In this document: piece after piece, positions 9,074-18,917 of the stretch
Position numbering within the stretch: position 1 is the stretch's first letter
Layout of the letters: each line of letters opens with the position of its first letter
Origin: Chara braunii
Taxonomy: Eukaryota > Streptophyta > Charophyceae > Charales > Characeae
Reading direction: 5' to 3'
Length of the DNA: 32,649 bases
Assembly: GCA_003427395.1 (NCBI GenBank)
Contig: BFEA01000022.1
Span: forward strand, 2,801,767 to 2,834,415
Position numbers and translations under genes: made by a program
The notes under the pieces: generated by a model
What the model was told of the DNA's origin: nothing
Seen by the model: the letters and a program-made list of their open reading frames with translations, nothing else
Databases searched by the model: none

Positions 9074-9290
9074 TCCACAGGCGCCTGCCTTAGCCCTCCT
9101 CCATGCAAGCACAGATTCGAACCGGAGACCTCGTCCCAAAGAGCGAAGTCTCTGATCCACTACAGCCAGGACACGGTGTTCAAAAGTGGAACCATACCAG
9201 TCATGATATCCACACCACCCCTGCAAGGCTGGGGTGTCCAAACTCAACACCACACAGACGTGTCTGCAGTTCTTGCACACTCAGCCAGTA
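9074..9290 (-). mobile_element. tRNA-derived SINE-like repeat, unit 3
   Basis: The third copy has the same tRNA-like head with B box at 9114-9123 and A box at 9157-9168. The flanking body (GGTGTTCAAAAGTGGAACC and so on) also matches units 1 and 2. It is shorter at its right end, stopping near a TCAGCCAGTACC stretch. Orientation is the same in all three units. Confidence 0.7.
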
Positions 9291-10398
9291 CCTAGACCAT
9301 TCTAGAGGTCAGATATTATCTGACAGTTGGAGCAGATAAGACCCTCAACTTAACTTAGGGCTCTGTTGTTTCACCCGGGTTAGGGCTGTCACTCTGTCTG
9401 GATTTGTCCTTGAAAAGGACTGACTTTTACCAGATCTGGACCTACCACGGTAACCACGCCCTATTCGGTCCCTCATGCCTCCTCTCTCTCATGTTTTCTT
9501 TTTTTTCTCTCTTCTTCTGTTCCTTTCTCTCTCAACTTTATCCTAGGCTACCTTGCAATTTTATAAGCCCTAGATTATCCTTCAAGATCCTGTTAGACTT
9601 CAGATCTAATGGCTTACGGTGGTCTGAGGTATCTCAGACCATTATTATAATCTGCCACACGCTCGCTCTTTCCTCACTCTCTCTCAAACTCACATTTTTC
9701 CACCCTTGATTTGTCCGTTTGACCTCGGACTAATCTGTTCCCTTGATCAGCTCACACGACAGTCTCAGACTGATCAAAACTGAGTCTAGGGTATTCTGAT
9801 AAGTGTCCCCTCCTATTCCCTACTTATCCTCTTCTCTCCCCTCTCAAGGAGTCATGCTCATATCAAACATAAATTGCACATTTTGTGAGGCATTACTCTC
9901 AGGAAGGACAGGATTTGCTGGATTACCAACGATCGGTGACTGTCGTGCAGGCCAGGATTCACCTAGACAACAATAGAGATGAGCTGTAAGTGGCTGGAGA
10001 TGCAATTGCTGCAATAGAACAATCTAGAGGCATGATAGAGAGAGAGAGGCAAAAGAGAGGGAGTTCATCTCAAATTAGATGGTGCATAGAAAAATCGCCC
10101 AGCTGCTAACAACCGGCTCAAATGAACCGAATGGCACGGCTCCAACGGAAGGGCACCAGAAGTATCAAGCACCACCTCGATAAGGGGTTGGACCAAGGAT
10201 TCAAGGACGAGAGGTCTAAAGACCTAATCGAAGTCTACGTATATAAATTGAAGGCATGAAACACAAGCTCCTCCCTGCTGCCAGTTCAATCCCTCTTAGC
10301 TAAGAGCAATCAATCTTATCTACCATTCCTTTTCATGTTGTATGCTTTTGACTTACTGGTGGACAAAGATGCAATGTTCTTGCAGTTTTTCAGCTGGC
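9291..10398. other. No recognisable gene
   Basis: I see no protein family here. The left part holds pyrimidine-rich runs (9480-9530, 9660-9700). A 22-base perfect hairpin lies at 9620-9641 (stem TGGTCTGAG, loop GTAT) and a 15-base palindrome at about 9313-9327. A TATA-like TATATAAAT lies near 10238 on the plus strand, with no attached gene that I can identify. Confidence 0.5.
9620..9641. repeat. Perfect 9-bp stem hairpin
   Basis: TGGTCTGAG GTAT CTCAGACCA forms a perfect stem-loop. It is not followed by a T-run on either strand and has no gene beside it. Its role is unknown. Confidence 0.6.
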
Positions 10399-10674
10399 TG
10401 TAACACTAACAAGGACCTTTTCATAGTTTTTCTGAGTTCTGGGTCGTAACTGGTAACTGATCGGGGCCTAAACCCGACAGGGTCATCTCTGTAAATCCCT
10501 AAATTACCTTTACACGGGTGCCATTGGCCCTAAACTTCGTTTTAGGCCTAAACGGACTGCTGTTTTATTACTGCCTCGCACTGGTACCATCGTTACTGGA
10601 AAACTCAGACCCATAGCTGTTCGTTCGTTCTATCATAGGTCCTAGGAGTATGGTCAAGTATTTCAAAGTAGAAC

Positions 10675-10683
10675 TATAAATAG
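10675..10683 (+). promoter_or_regulatory. TATA box in the left TE-C LTR
   Basis: TATAAATAG lies about 276 bases into the LTR. The right LTR has TACAAATAC at the aligned site (19750-19758), so this is the likely U3/R promoter of the family and is mutated in the other copy. Confidence 0.55.
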
Positions 10684-10796
10684 AGCGAGTCCGGAGTGTT
10701 AAGGGTCTTTGGTCATTTTGTTGGGAGCAATTGTCGAGTGCTCACATTAAGTCACCAGGCTGCTGGAGCAGCACTGTAGCTGGGCAGCGACTGCTA

Positions 10797-10901
10797 CCGT
10801 CTTCACCCGAATAGAACACATGATCGTTATAGTTGTATCTGGAGTAAAAATTGCACCAATTAGGACTATGATAACCGGGCGTTCTATTCGGGTGAAGACG
10901 G
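10797..10901. mobile_element. 105-bp MITE with 21-bp perfect TIRs and TA target duplication
   Basis: The left TIR (10797-10817) starts CCGTCTTCACCCGAATAGAA and the right TIR (10881-10901) is its perfect 21-base reverse complement. The element is flanked by TA at 10795-10796 and 10902-10903. The related repeat at 19489-20270 preserves the empty site: there GACTGCTAGGCTTTC reads straight through with one TA. This filled/empty pair proves mobility. A TA duplication suggests mobilisation by a Tc1/mariner-like transposase, but the CCG terminus is not typical of Stowaway. There is no coding capacity. Confidence 0.92.
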
Positions 10902-11318
10902 TAGGGTTTCAAGGCAGTAGTGAATCCGACGCTTCATCTGTTCGGCTTGCGCCGCCATATCTTCTTCTTTCGGGCAGCTGTTCTTCTTCTCTTTCAAGCT
11001 GGAAGCTCCTTCTTCATCCTGATGCTGGCACTGCTTATTTTGGGAGGACAAGACTCTGCGTTTGGGCATCTGAGTATTTTGGACTGTGCTGATGCTGCGA
11101 TGGCATGGAAAGTTCGGTGCTGGTGGTCTGCAGGTTTATTCGGACTAGGTGCTGCAAGTTAGGCTGTGCACCATAGCCGGAGGAGGTGTGGTTAATGCTT
11201 GAGGGAGGAGGACTCCAGAGGCTTGTTGAAGCTTTCTTCTGAGTTTGTTTGCGGTGGTTTACTCTCGGTTTGTACGCAACCTTACGTCCCGCACAGCATC
11301 CCGTACCCATGCGAGCAC

Positions 11319-11331
11319 CGATCAGAGTAGG
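11319..11331 (+). other. Possible decayed primer-binding site of TE-C
   Basis: CGATCAGAGTAGG resembles the tRNA-iMet site TGGTATCAGAGCAGG in its core ATCAGAG. It lies where a primer site is expected after the left LTR. The first bases do not match, so this is tentative. Confidence 0.3.
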
Positions 11332-11641
11332 TGGGGCGTGGCCAAGGATTTTGGGTGGGGGATTGAACCACCAGGAAACTGCGGTTCTCGCCTCAGATCC
11401 TAGGGTTCTTCAGGAAACATCGCTGACAGTGACAACTTCAAAATTGCAGAAATCGAGAAAGAAAAGTGCAGGACAACCTTAGTAGGTGGGGAGTGACTGA
11501 GGATTTTGGGCGGGAGATTGAACCACTAGGGGGAAACTGCGGTTCTCGCCTCAGATCCTAGGGTTCTTCAGGAAACACCGGCCGACAGTGACAGCTTCAA
11601 ACTTGCAGAAATCGAGAGAGAAAAGTGGAGGACAACCTTGA
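11326..11641. repeat. Two tandem copies of a ~157-bp unit
   Basis: Units at about 11326-11481 and 11482-11641 both start AGTAGGTGGGG and share GCGGTTCTCGCCTCAGATCC, TAGGGTTCTTCAGGAAACA and GAAATCGAGA. They differ by about 10-15%. Each contains GATTGAACCA, whose complement resembles a tRNA B box, but I see no matching A box. Confidence 0.85.
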
Positions 11642-12775
11642 AATTTTGCCCTTGGACTTGGGGACGGACATGCAAAAACTCAATCCTATCGGTAAAAGAA
11701 TACAAAACCCCGCAGACGAAATGTAATTAATGCCTAACCCATGTTAGATTCATGACACCTTTTTCGTGGGGACCAAGGAGAAAGGAGACGCCTTACGAGT
11801 CGGAGTCGGGCCAATGTCGCCCGTCAGATTGACCAGAATCCTCATCATCTGATGGTGGTGGGAGCGGTGGTGCAAGGACCGGGAAGTTCACTGGGAGCGG
11901 ACGCGCGTTGCGGAAGAGGTCCAGGAACCGGAGGGACCCTTCATACCCCAGCACCAACTATTGCTAGGAATACGAATTCCCAGGTCAGCACTAGCGGCAG
12001 TTAAATTGAGGCTTCCACGTGGCATGCCCAGCAGACCAAGTAAGCATGGTCAGATCAGTGTATGGCAAGATCAACAAGGGAGGAGGAAACCGATCAATCA
12101 ACGCAAATTGTACTCCCCCTATATGACACGCCTGCGACGTGCTGTAGAAATGAACCCAATCGGTCCTCAATAGGGTCCTCTGCACATCCGTGCTGCAGTA
12201 AAGCCCGTCTTTGTCTGCAATTGGAAAAGGGGGAAGGTCGCTATGGCGGAACGATGCATGCTCATGCTCAAGTTAGCAAGCCTCAACTCCCTACAATTCT
12301 CAACTTGTTTCAACCCAGACCAGACACCCAATCACGATGCAAGCAAATTAATGTGTGACGACCCTAGACAAAATTGCCACCTTGAACAATGGTGATGGTC
12401 GGGAGGCAAGGAGATCGTGCAGTACATCTTAACGCTCACGCCCGATGTCTCTGGTCACCCGAGCAAACACACATAAGCTGATCGCAGGATCTGACACGTG
12501 GCACTTGTGCGCAAAGAGGTGGGGGAATGGAAGAAGGCGGGTGGTGATCTCACACATGCACTCGACGCGGGGATCTAGCAATTAGTTGGGGCAAAAAGGG
12601 CACCAGCACACTCATACATCCACGTAGATGGTTGAAGCCCACTTAACCCATCGCGCATCCACGCGCGCAGACACTATGACAACAAGGCCAATCACTCAGT
12701 CCTCAACCAGCCATACATCCATAGACTCTTTAACAACCAAGCATCCGGCGTCCACAGACACCAGTAACCAAGGTC
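11642..12775. other. No recognisable gene; TE-C leader or unrelated insert
   Basis: No reading frame matches a family. TGTGACGACCC at 12354 resembles an LTR start but has no partner in the window. The sequence is mixed and unique. Confidence 0.45.
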
Positions 12776-13970
12776 ATGCACGGAATTGAGTACACACACT
12801 TAGTCTTCAGCACACATGAACATTTGGACAAAGCACTGGCGGAGAAGAAGGGAAGTCCCTCACTATTCAAAAATAACATCAGCAATGTTGGCACTCCACG
12901 TGCTCAACCACCTTCTCCAACCAAGCGCGCGCCAACACAGACCAAGAGAAAGTTGACGTTGACTGTTAGTAGCGGGCCCAATGGGGACTTGGGCTCCAGC
13001 ACAAGCCGCCAGGAACCGCAGCTTCCAAAGATGGCCCAACCTGAGAAATTCACAAGGGAAGTCTCCAGAGTGGATGTCTTACTTTGGATCGCCTCGATGA
13101 GGTCCTACCTCAAGGGTTTCACCTATCCAGTAGAGGACTAGGTGAGAACCTGTGTGGCTCTCCTTGCTGGGCCAACCTTAAATTGGGCCACTTTTGAGGC
13201 TAACGAAGTCGAGAACCAGCTAGCTGACTGGATTTATGTTGTGGGTCTAAATCCTTTGTTTCAGGGTTTGGAGGAGAGGTTCGCAGATAAAGAAAGATCT
13301 CAGAAGGCAGCCGATGAGATAGACGGGCTAGGGCAGTCTTAATGGCACGAATCCCTTTCCCGGTTGTACTCTGAGTGGGAAAGAGACCTTTGCCCACGAA
13401 TTGGCCATGTCTGAAGAATAGAACTTAAAATGGTTTATCCGGTCAGGCCCAGAAGGGTATGACAAGGCCCTATAGACGCGAACGACAAGGAGTGGAGATG
13501 CATTGGCAAGACAACCCTGGTCATGGAGGCCACCTTTGAGGTCCAATTTGGTTCCCAGCAGGGAAACAGATCCTTTTCTCGGAGTCAAAGGGAAAAGGTA
13601 GGCTGTATTCTTTGGAGTCTGAGGAAGACTCTGTTGGTTCTGATTAGGGATGCATGACTCCCTCAATTGGTTAGGATGCAAGAGCCTCCCAAGACCAGGT
13701 TGTTTTGACCCAAGTGCTGATGAGATTTGCTAAAGGCTCTAATCAGTCCCAGGGACAAAGGAACTTCAACCCTAGGAGATAAGACAAACTCCCCAATGGA
13801 CCGTAGAAGCAAAATCTGCCAAGATTTGCCAAATGCCCAGCCAGAGATTTGAGAATTAATGAAGGGGTTTGGCAAAAAAAGGAAGGATGATGGGGTATGT
13901 CTCAGGTGTGCAGGGAAACACTTTCTCAAAGACTGTCCCACTTGGGGCAACAACACTTCAAAAAACTAAA
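12776..13970 (+). pseudogene. TE-C gag with altered CCHC knuckle
   Basis: This is structural Gag in pieces. The stretch 12776-13141 opens with MHGIEYTHL and has a Pro/Thr-rich basic region, then PKMAQPEKFTREVSRVDVLL and WIASMRSYL, the start of a retrotransposon Gag core. After a TAG stop (13139-13141) the same frame continues with LLAGPTLNWA and ends again at 13342. Further gag-like frames with breaks lead to a nucleocapsid knuckle at 13898-13936, reading CLRCAGKHFLKDC. The spacing is CX2CX3HX4C, one residue short of the usual CX2CX4HX4C, so zinc binding is doubtful. The protease follows about 200 bases later. Confidence 0.78.
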
Positions 13971-14139
13971 CAGGCCAGTAGAGGTTGCAACCATAGTTGT
14001 TGAGCTGAATGCATCCACTTCTAAGGATTAATCACCCTCTGAGCGTGAGTCGAGTCCGACTTCATATGACTCTTTGTTCTTTTACATTGAGCCATTCGTT
14101 GGTGAACCCTTATCCGAGGAGTAGCATGATTAGCTCTGC

Positions 14140-14620
14140 TCTTTTCACCCTCAGTTGAAGGAGAAGAGAAACATGAGGTCTGAACTGATCCTACTCAAAC
14201 CACTCATCAACAAGACTTGTGTCAAGGCCTTGTTGGACTGTGGGGCCACCCTGAACTTGATATCTCCTCATGGAGTCGAGAAAATCCATTTGGTACTCGA
14301 GGTTTCTGATCTTGAGTATCTGTTGAAGATCCAGGTGGGCAATTTCGAATAGGTCACAATCCGGCAAGTCCTCGCGTGTGTGTCAGTCACCTTTGGTGCA
14401 AAGGGAGAAGTCATACATAGTCTAAACTTCTGTGTCCCCACATCTACCTTTTGAGAAGTTTTGACATGGTTTTGAGCTCAAATGGCTAACAACCACTCAC
14501 CCAACTATTGATTGGGCTATGTCTGTAATCCGGTTGAAGAATTTCGAGGGTGAGCTAAGACAATGTGTCTTAGGTGTAATGACCCACCAATACACAGACT
14601 GAGAACACTGCTAATTTATG
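14140..14620 (+). pseudogene. TE-C aspartic protease
   Basis: The frame 14155-14352 contains CVKALLDCGATLNLISPHGV, a retroviral-type protease active site with Asp-Cys-Gly in place of the usual Asp-Ser/Thr-Gly. It is followed by a beta-rich stretch (LEYLLKIQVGNF). After a stop at 14350-14352 the protein continues through frame changes to HPTIDWAMSVIRLKNFEG at about 14500-14550. That is the common gypsy protease end (NPxIDW). Reading fades at about 14616 in a TGA stop, near the start of a possible inserted LTR. Confidence 0.8.
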
Positions 14621-15053
14621 GGATTTGCTGCTGGAATGTATGCCTTGCTGAGATTCCTGCATTCTGCTGTGATTTCTAAGTCTGTGTGTGTGTGCGTGCC
14701 TGCTGGTTTGCATGCCTGTCTGAGTGCTTGTCGGCTTGAGTGTGTGTGTGACCCGCAAGGGTACTTGCTGGTTGAAAGGCCCCGCCGGGCCGGTACTTAC
14801 CTGTGGCTGTGACTTTGAGGGTTGCAGCGGGGAAAACACTCAAGTAGCGGGGGTAGGCCCGCGACACTTAGAGCAGCGGGAAAAACACTCAAGTAGCAGG
14901 TAGGCCGGTACCACTCAAGTAGTGGTAGAAGTGTCGGGTACTGGAGGCCGAGCAGAAGAAGACAAAAGTTGGCATTTTTAGAGGCCCAGTGGCGGTAGGT
15001 TAGAGGTAGGCCGGTACCACTCCAAGTAGCCTGAGTCTACGGCCTGTCCGGAC
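14575..15053 (+). repeat. Possible LTR nested between TE-C protease and RT
   Basis: The stretch starts TGTAATGACCC, a form common at gypsy LTR starts, and ends next to a primer-site-like GATATCAGAGCC (15054-15065). That gives an LTR-sized unit of about 480 bases. It carries several imperfect copies of AACACTCAAGTAGC and TAGGCCGGTACCACTC. However, the first 40 bases can also be read as protease coding sequence, and no second copy exists in the window. Confidence 0.4.
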
Positions 15054-16127
15054 GATATCAGAGCCAGCAATGATGTTTCCCTCCGAAAGGGAGGAGGAAC
15101 CGGTTGCTGGGAGGCCGCTTGGCCTAGGAAGTCACCGCCCAAGAGGCCAGTAGGCTGCTATATCTTTAGGAGGAGCAAGCAGCTCCTCCTCATTTGCGGT
15201 GTGCAAGGATTGGCTGTCATACTGCTGGAGCAAAGCACTGGACTTGGGAGCGCTGTCGGGAGGAGGAGAGCAGCTGGGCGCTCAGCCTGGCTATGGTGAG
15301 CAGCCCAGCCTGAGGAGGAGGAAGAAGGGGGGGAAGGAGGAGAGTGGCGAGGTACCTACCAGGATATGGTGGACACCTTCTTCATCACCTTGTTGGGCGC
15401 TGCATCTGGAAGGGTCGAGTTGGGGTAGTGCCACACCAAGGAATCTCGAGGCAGAGTCAGGCATGGCGGCTTAGTGAGCAGCGACATAGCTGCTTTGTGT
15501 TGTCCTTTGGACAGGAGTGCAACGGCATAGCTGCTTTGCGTTGTCCTTTGCACAGGAGGGCCGAGCCCTTAGTAGTCTGCCATAGCCTAGGCATGTGAGA
15601 GGAGGAAGAAGGGGGAAGCCATAACTATGGTGGACCTGTTGTTGTGTCAACAGTAAGAGGGAACTTCGGGTATTGATTCTGGTTCATCCACTCATTGTTA
15701 TTATTATTATTGGAAGAAGAATAAGATTCGCGAAGTGAAGGAGGAGGAGGAAGGTGGAGAGAGAAGGGGGATTTGTGATTGGTCTTGCTGGTGTACATCT
15801 TCCTCTTCTTCGTCTTCGTCTTCGTCTTCGTCTTCGTCTTCGTCTTCTTCTTCTTCTTCTTCTTCTTCTTCTTCTTCTTTCTCTCTTCTTTGGTCTCTAT
15901 CTCTTTGCAAGTTCTTTCATTTCTTTCGCAATTGGGTGGCATTGTCTTTCATTGTGAATTTGCACTTCTTTAAGCTGCTCATTAAGGAAGACTAAGGAAG
16001 TCAACTTCCACTCTCACTTGGAACATTGGCTGCAGCTCAAGCAACAACGCCGTGTTCAAGGGGGTGTGGAACTGCTCTTCTTTAAGCTGCTCATTAACCG
16101 ACATCCGCGTGCTGATTGGTAATGGCT
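15054..16127. other. Non-coding stretch with microsatellite
   Basis: No recognised protein is encoded. The primer-site-like GATATCAGAGCCAGC opens the stretch. A GA-rich segment lies at 15290-15350, an inverted repeat (AGGAGGAGC/GCTCCTCCT) at about 15168-15190, and a near-identical pair of CATAGCTGCTTTG-GTTGTCCTTTG words around 15484-15555. A 21-base direct repeat, CTTCTTTAAGCTGCTCATTA + A, occurs at 15965-15985 and 16077-16097. The Ser-, Leu- or Phe-rich frames here come from the CTT microsatellite. Confidence 0.55.
15806..15880. repeat. (CTTCGT)n then (CTT)n microsatellite
   Basis: About six to seven CTTCGT units run into about eleven CTT units. The hexamer block grading into the trimer suggests replication slippage from one ancestral run. 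Confidence 0.95.
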
Positions 16128-17590
16128 CAATGACCAATTTTTTCTTCTTTCTAATCCAACTACCTCGGATTCGGTTGTTATTGCTGTAAATTCTCAATCT
16201 GATTTTCTCTCTCCTGATGAGGATGATCCTCCACCGAAAGTCCCAACAAACATTCATCGTCTCGATTTCCGGAAGTTCTGGCTGAACCTCGTGGAGTTCC
16301 GAGCGTTCGGTCAAACACAAGATCGAGATAATAGAAGGGAGTGTTCGTCCAAAAGGCTGCGTCTACCGTATGGGGCAAGGCGAGTTAGAGGAGTTGAGGA
16401 GACAAATTGACGACATGATTGATCGTGGATGGATTAGGCCTAGTGAGTTTGAGTTCGGTGCACCTGTCCTGTTTGTGCCAAAAAAAGGTTGCAAACTCTG
16501 GATGTGTATCTACTATCGTAGCCTAAATCGTATCACCAGAAAGAACGTTTATCCCTTGCCTCGCATAGATGATTTGCTAAATGTTGCAGGTGGGTGCAAG
16601 GTGTTCTCCAAGATTGACCTCAAGTCTGGCTACCACCAGATTGAAGTTGATCCAAACACAAAACTGCATTCAAAACACGCGATGGGCTGTCCGAATTCAT
16701 TGTTATGCCCTTCGGTCTCACGAATGCACCAGCCACATTTTAGTGCCTCATGGACAAGGTTCTCCGCCATCCGCTCAACAAGTTTGTTGTTGTTTACCTT
16801 GACGACATCCTGATTTTCGGCAAGTCCATGGAAGAACACGTCAAGCACCTTGAGGAAGTCTTGCGGATTCTCACAGAGGCAAAGATGCACCTCAACTTAG
16901 AGAAATCTGAGTTTGGAAGGGATAACGTCATCTATCTTGCGCACCGGTTGTCTGCAAACAACCTTGAGCCGGAGGCAACCAAGGTTGAGGTCATACGAAA
17001 GTGGCCTCAACCGGCGAACGTACGCGAACTGCGTTCCTTTCTTGGTTTGGCTTCGTATTACCTGAAGTTTGTTCCTAAATTTTATGTCATTGCTCACCCA
17101 CTCTTGAGACTAACAAGCAAAAATGTCACTTATGAGTGGTGTGAGAAATGTGAGACTGCGTTTCAAGGCTTGAAAGAGGCTTTGGTAAGTCATCCTGTGC
17201 TCTGCAATGCAGATCCTAACCTCACGTTCGTATTTAGTACGGATGCGAGCCAATATGGGATTGGCGTAATGCTGCAACAAGATGATGGCAATGACCTGCG
17301 TCCGCTCGAGTATTACAGCCAACGCATGCCCAACCACAAAGTAGCTACCTCCACATACATGTGTGATCTCTATGCCTTGCGAGAGGCGCTCACACATTGG
17401 AAACACTACCTCTTGGGTCGTCACTTCAAGGTTTACTCAGATCATCAGACCTTGCAGTGGATTAAAATGCAAATTGATCTCTCTCCGACGCTGACCCGCT
17501 GTTTGCATGACATTGATGTTATACAATTTTGAACTGAAACACAAGAAAGGTTGTTATAATCGTGTTGCTGATGCGTTGTCGCGTCATCGT
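16128..17590 (+). pseudogene. TE-C reverse transcriptase and RNase H (first module)
   Basis: This is a Ty3/gypsy RT-RNase H. A linker (about 16128-16250) precedes the conserved [12 protein letters not shown]. Then come [43 protein letters not shown] (usually DYR), [10 protein letters not shown] with a catalytic Asp, and [13 protein letters not shown] with the catalytic Asp pair. A frameshift near 16680-16750 splits the palm. The long frame 16750-17532 continues with ELRSFLGLASYY and the RNase H motifs STDASQYGIG (Asp present) and YSDHQTLQW. The catalytic Glu position reads Asp (TYMCDLYAL). The end, VADALSR-like, lies at about 17565-17585 in another frame. Confidence 0.92.
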
Positions 17591-17595
17591 GAGTT

Positions 17596-17865
17596 TTGAC
17601 TTGCCTTGTGAGCTCATATGACCTCCGAAGGAAACTAAGGGAGGATTTGGTCGAACACATTGCCAAGGATCCGGACCTTAGTCCCATCCTTAAGCAGATG
17701 AAGACTGACCCTAGTAGCCAACCTGATTTTCACGAGTGTGAGGGTCTTGTATTCCGACGCTATGGGAAGTTTGATCGTTTGTGTGTGCCCAACCATACGC
17801 CTCTCCGAACTCATTTCTTGGATCAGGCACATGGCCGGAGTGGACACTTCGGCTTTGGGACTAGC
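17596..17865 (+). pseudogene. TE-C integrase linker and half zinc finger (first module)
   Basis: This open stretch carries the RNase H-integrase linker (LREDLVEHIAKDPDLSPIL) and the first half of the H2C2 zinc finger (HGRSGHFGFG). The expected CxxC half never follows. Within the same frame at about 17866 the sequence changes to KPVEFMSKKLL, which is RNase H sequence from an earlier point of a pol gene. The join looks like a backward jump between two related elements. Confidence 0.75.
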
Positions 17866-18480
17866 CTAAAGCCCGTGGAGTTCATGAGTAAGAAGCTTCT
17901 ACTTATGAGAAAGAACTCTATGCCCTTGTACGTGCTCTGAAGCAATGGAAACACTTCTTATTGGGACGAGACTTCAAGATCTATTATGATTATTCAACCT
18001 TGTCGCGGAAGAAGACCCATGGGGAGCAAATGATACGTTGGGAATGTATATTCAATTCATAGACACAAAAAGGGGTGCTATGATAGATTTGCAGTTGTGC
18101 TTTCTCTTATACCTGATACCTTTGCTGCTATTGTGCATTCTTACTGATTCGGTGAGGGAGGTCATTGCAGAGGCGTTGCCTCAAGACCCTGTCTTGGGGC
18201 TCATTTACAAGAATTTGGAAACAAACCCCAATTCTAAGCAGGGTATGCCCCGACTTCAAACTCGTTGTATTCAACCAGCAAGGGAGGGGAACGTTTGTGT
18301 ATCCCTGATGACCGCAAGATCAAGACTCATCTCACTGCTGATAGTCATGATGCCCATGGACATTTTGGGTTCATGAAGACTTATGCAACCCATGTCTAGA
18401 GTTTCTACTGGCTGGACATAAAAAGGGATGTTCTAAGGTACTTCGACACTTGCGAGGTGTGCCAAAGCAATAATGACCAC
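17866..18480 (+). pseudogene. TE-C second RNase H tail, linker and integrase zinc finger
   Basis: A second copy of the pol middle begins here. It has an RNase H part (QWKHFLLGRDFKIYYD at 17940-17990, where the usual SDH reads YDY), a linker with VREVIAEALPQDPVLGLIYK (about 18150-18215) and the full zinc finger with HDAHGHFGF and CEVCQ (about 18345-18470). The linker differs strongly from that in the first module (VEHIAKDPDLSPIL), so the two modules come from different lineages and not from a recent duplication. Multiple frameshifts are present. Confidence 0.78.
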
Positions 18481-18917
18481 AAGGGACCACCTATGCGACT
18501 TCTCAAACCATTGCCTATCCAAATGGTCCTAGCGAGTCAGTGTCGATTGACTTTACTACTCTCGACAGGACTACTGCCGTGGTATGCGATAGGTCATGGT
18601 TTGTGTTGATCATTTTCCTATGTACGCAGAGTGCATTATATTACCAGCTGAGGTGGAGAGTTCCTCTAATTAGGGAGGTCTTCTTGGAGAGGTGAGTGAG
18701 TGCTTATGGATACCCAACATCCATTGTCAGTGATAGAGAACCACAATTCTACGGTGACGAGTGGCCGTGATATTGCAAGGACTATTTGCATTCTAGACTG
18801 GACATGACATCTGACAGACATTCTGAGGCCAACTGGCAGGTGGAAGTTAGGAACCAGTTTCTCTTCCAGCTGCTGCGACGTGTGATCACACCTGATCAAT
18901 AGGATTGGGACAGACAT
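18481..18917 (+). pseudogene. TE-C integrase catalytic core
   Basis: This is the integrase core of the second module. The first catalytic Asp lies in SIDFT (about 18541-18555). The second lies in VSDREPQFYGDEW (about 18727-18765). The Glu region lies at about 18820-18845, read as WQVEV where GQTEV is usual. The order and spacing fit a DDE integrase. Frameshifts occur between blocks, and an in-frame TAG follows PDQ at 18899-18901. The reading breaks off at about 18918 within DWDRHL, where a foreign segment is inserted. Confidence 0.8.

Larger units (their letters stand above)
10399..11316 (+). repeat. Left LTR-like repeat of TE-C
   Basis: This begins TGTAACACTAAC and aligns, with many substitutions, to 19489-20270 in the same orientation. 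A TATA box (TATAAATAG, 10675-10683) is at the same position as TACAAATAC in the other copy. Clear similarity ends near 11265-11275. A possible LTR end in CA at 11316 precedes a decayed primer-site-like CGATCAGAGTAGG. It contains a MITE that the other copy lacks. The divergence shows the pair is old. It is the 5' LTR of TE-C, or a separate copy of the same LTR family. Confidence 0.7.

Noticed and set aside
11326-11641. tRNA-derived repeat, because GATTGAACCA resembles a reversed B box
   Set aside because: No A box at the right distance was found in either tandem unit.
12354-12364. TGTGACGACCC, a possible LTR start
   Set aside because: It resembles the start at 14575 for 11 bases, but the sequences diverge completely afterwards and no LTR end or partner was found.
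15707-15995. Lys/Glu-, Ser-, Leu- and Phe-rich frames
   Set aside because: They are translations of the CTTCGT/CTT microsatellite in different frames.
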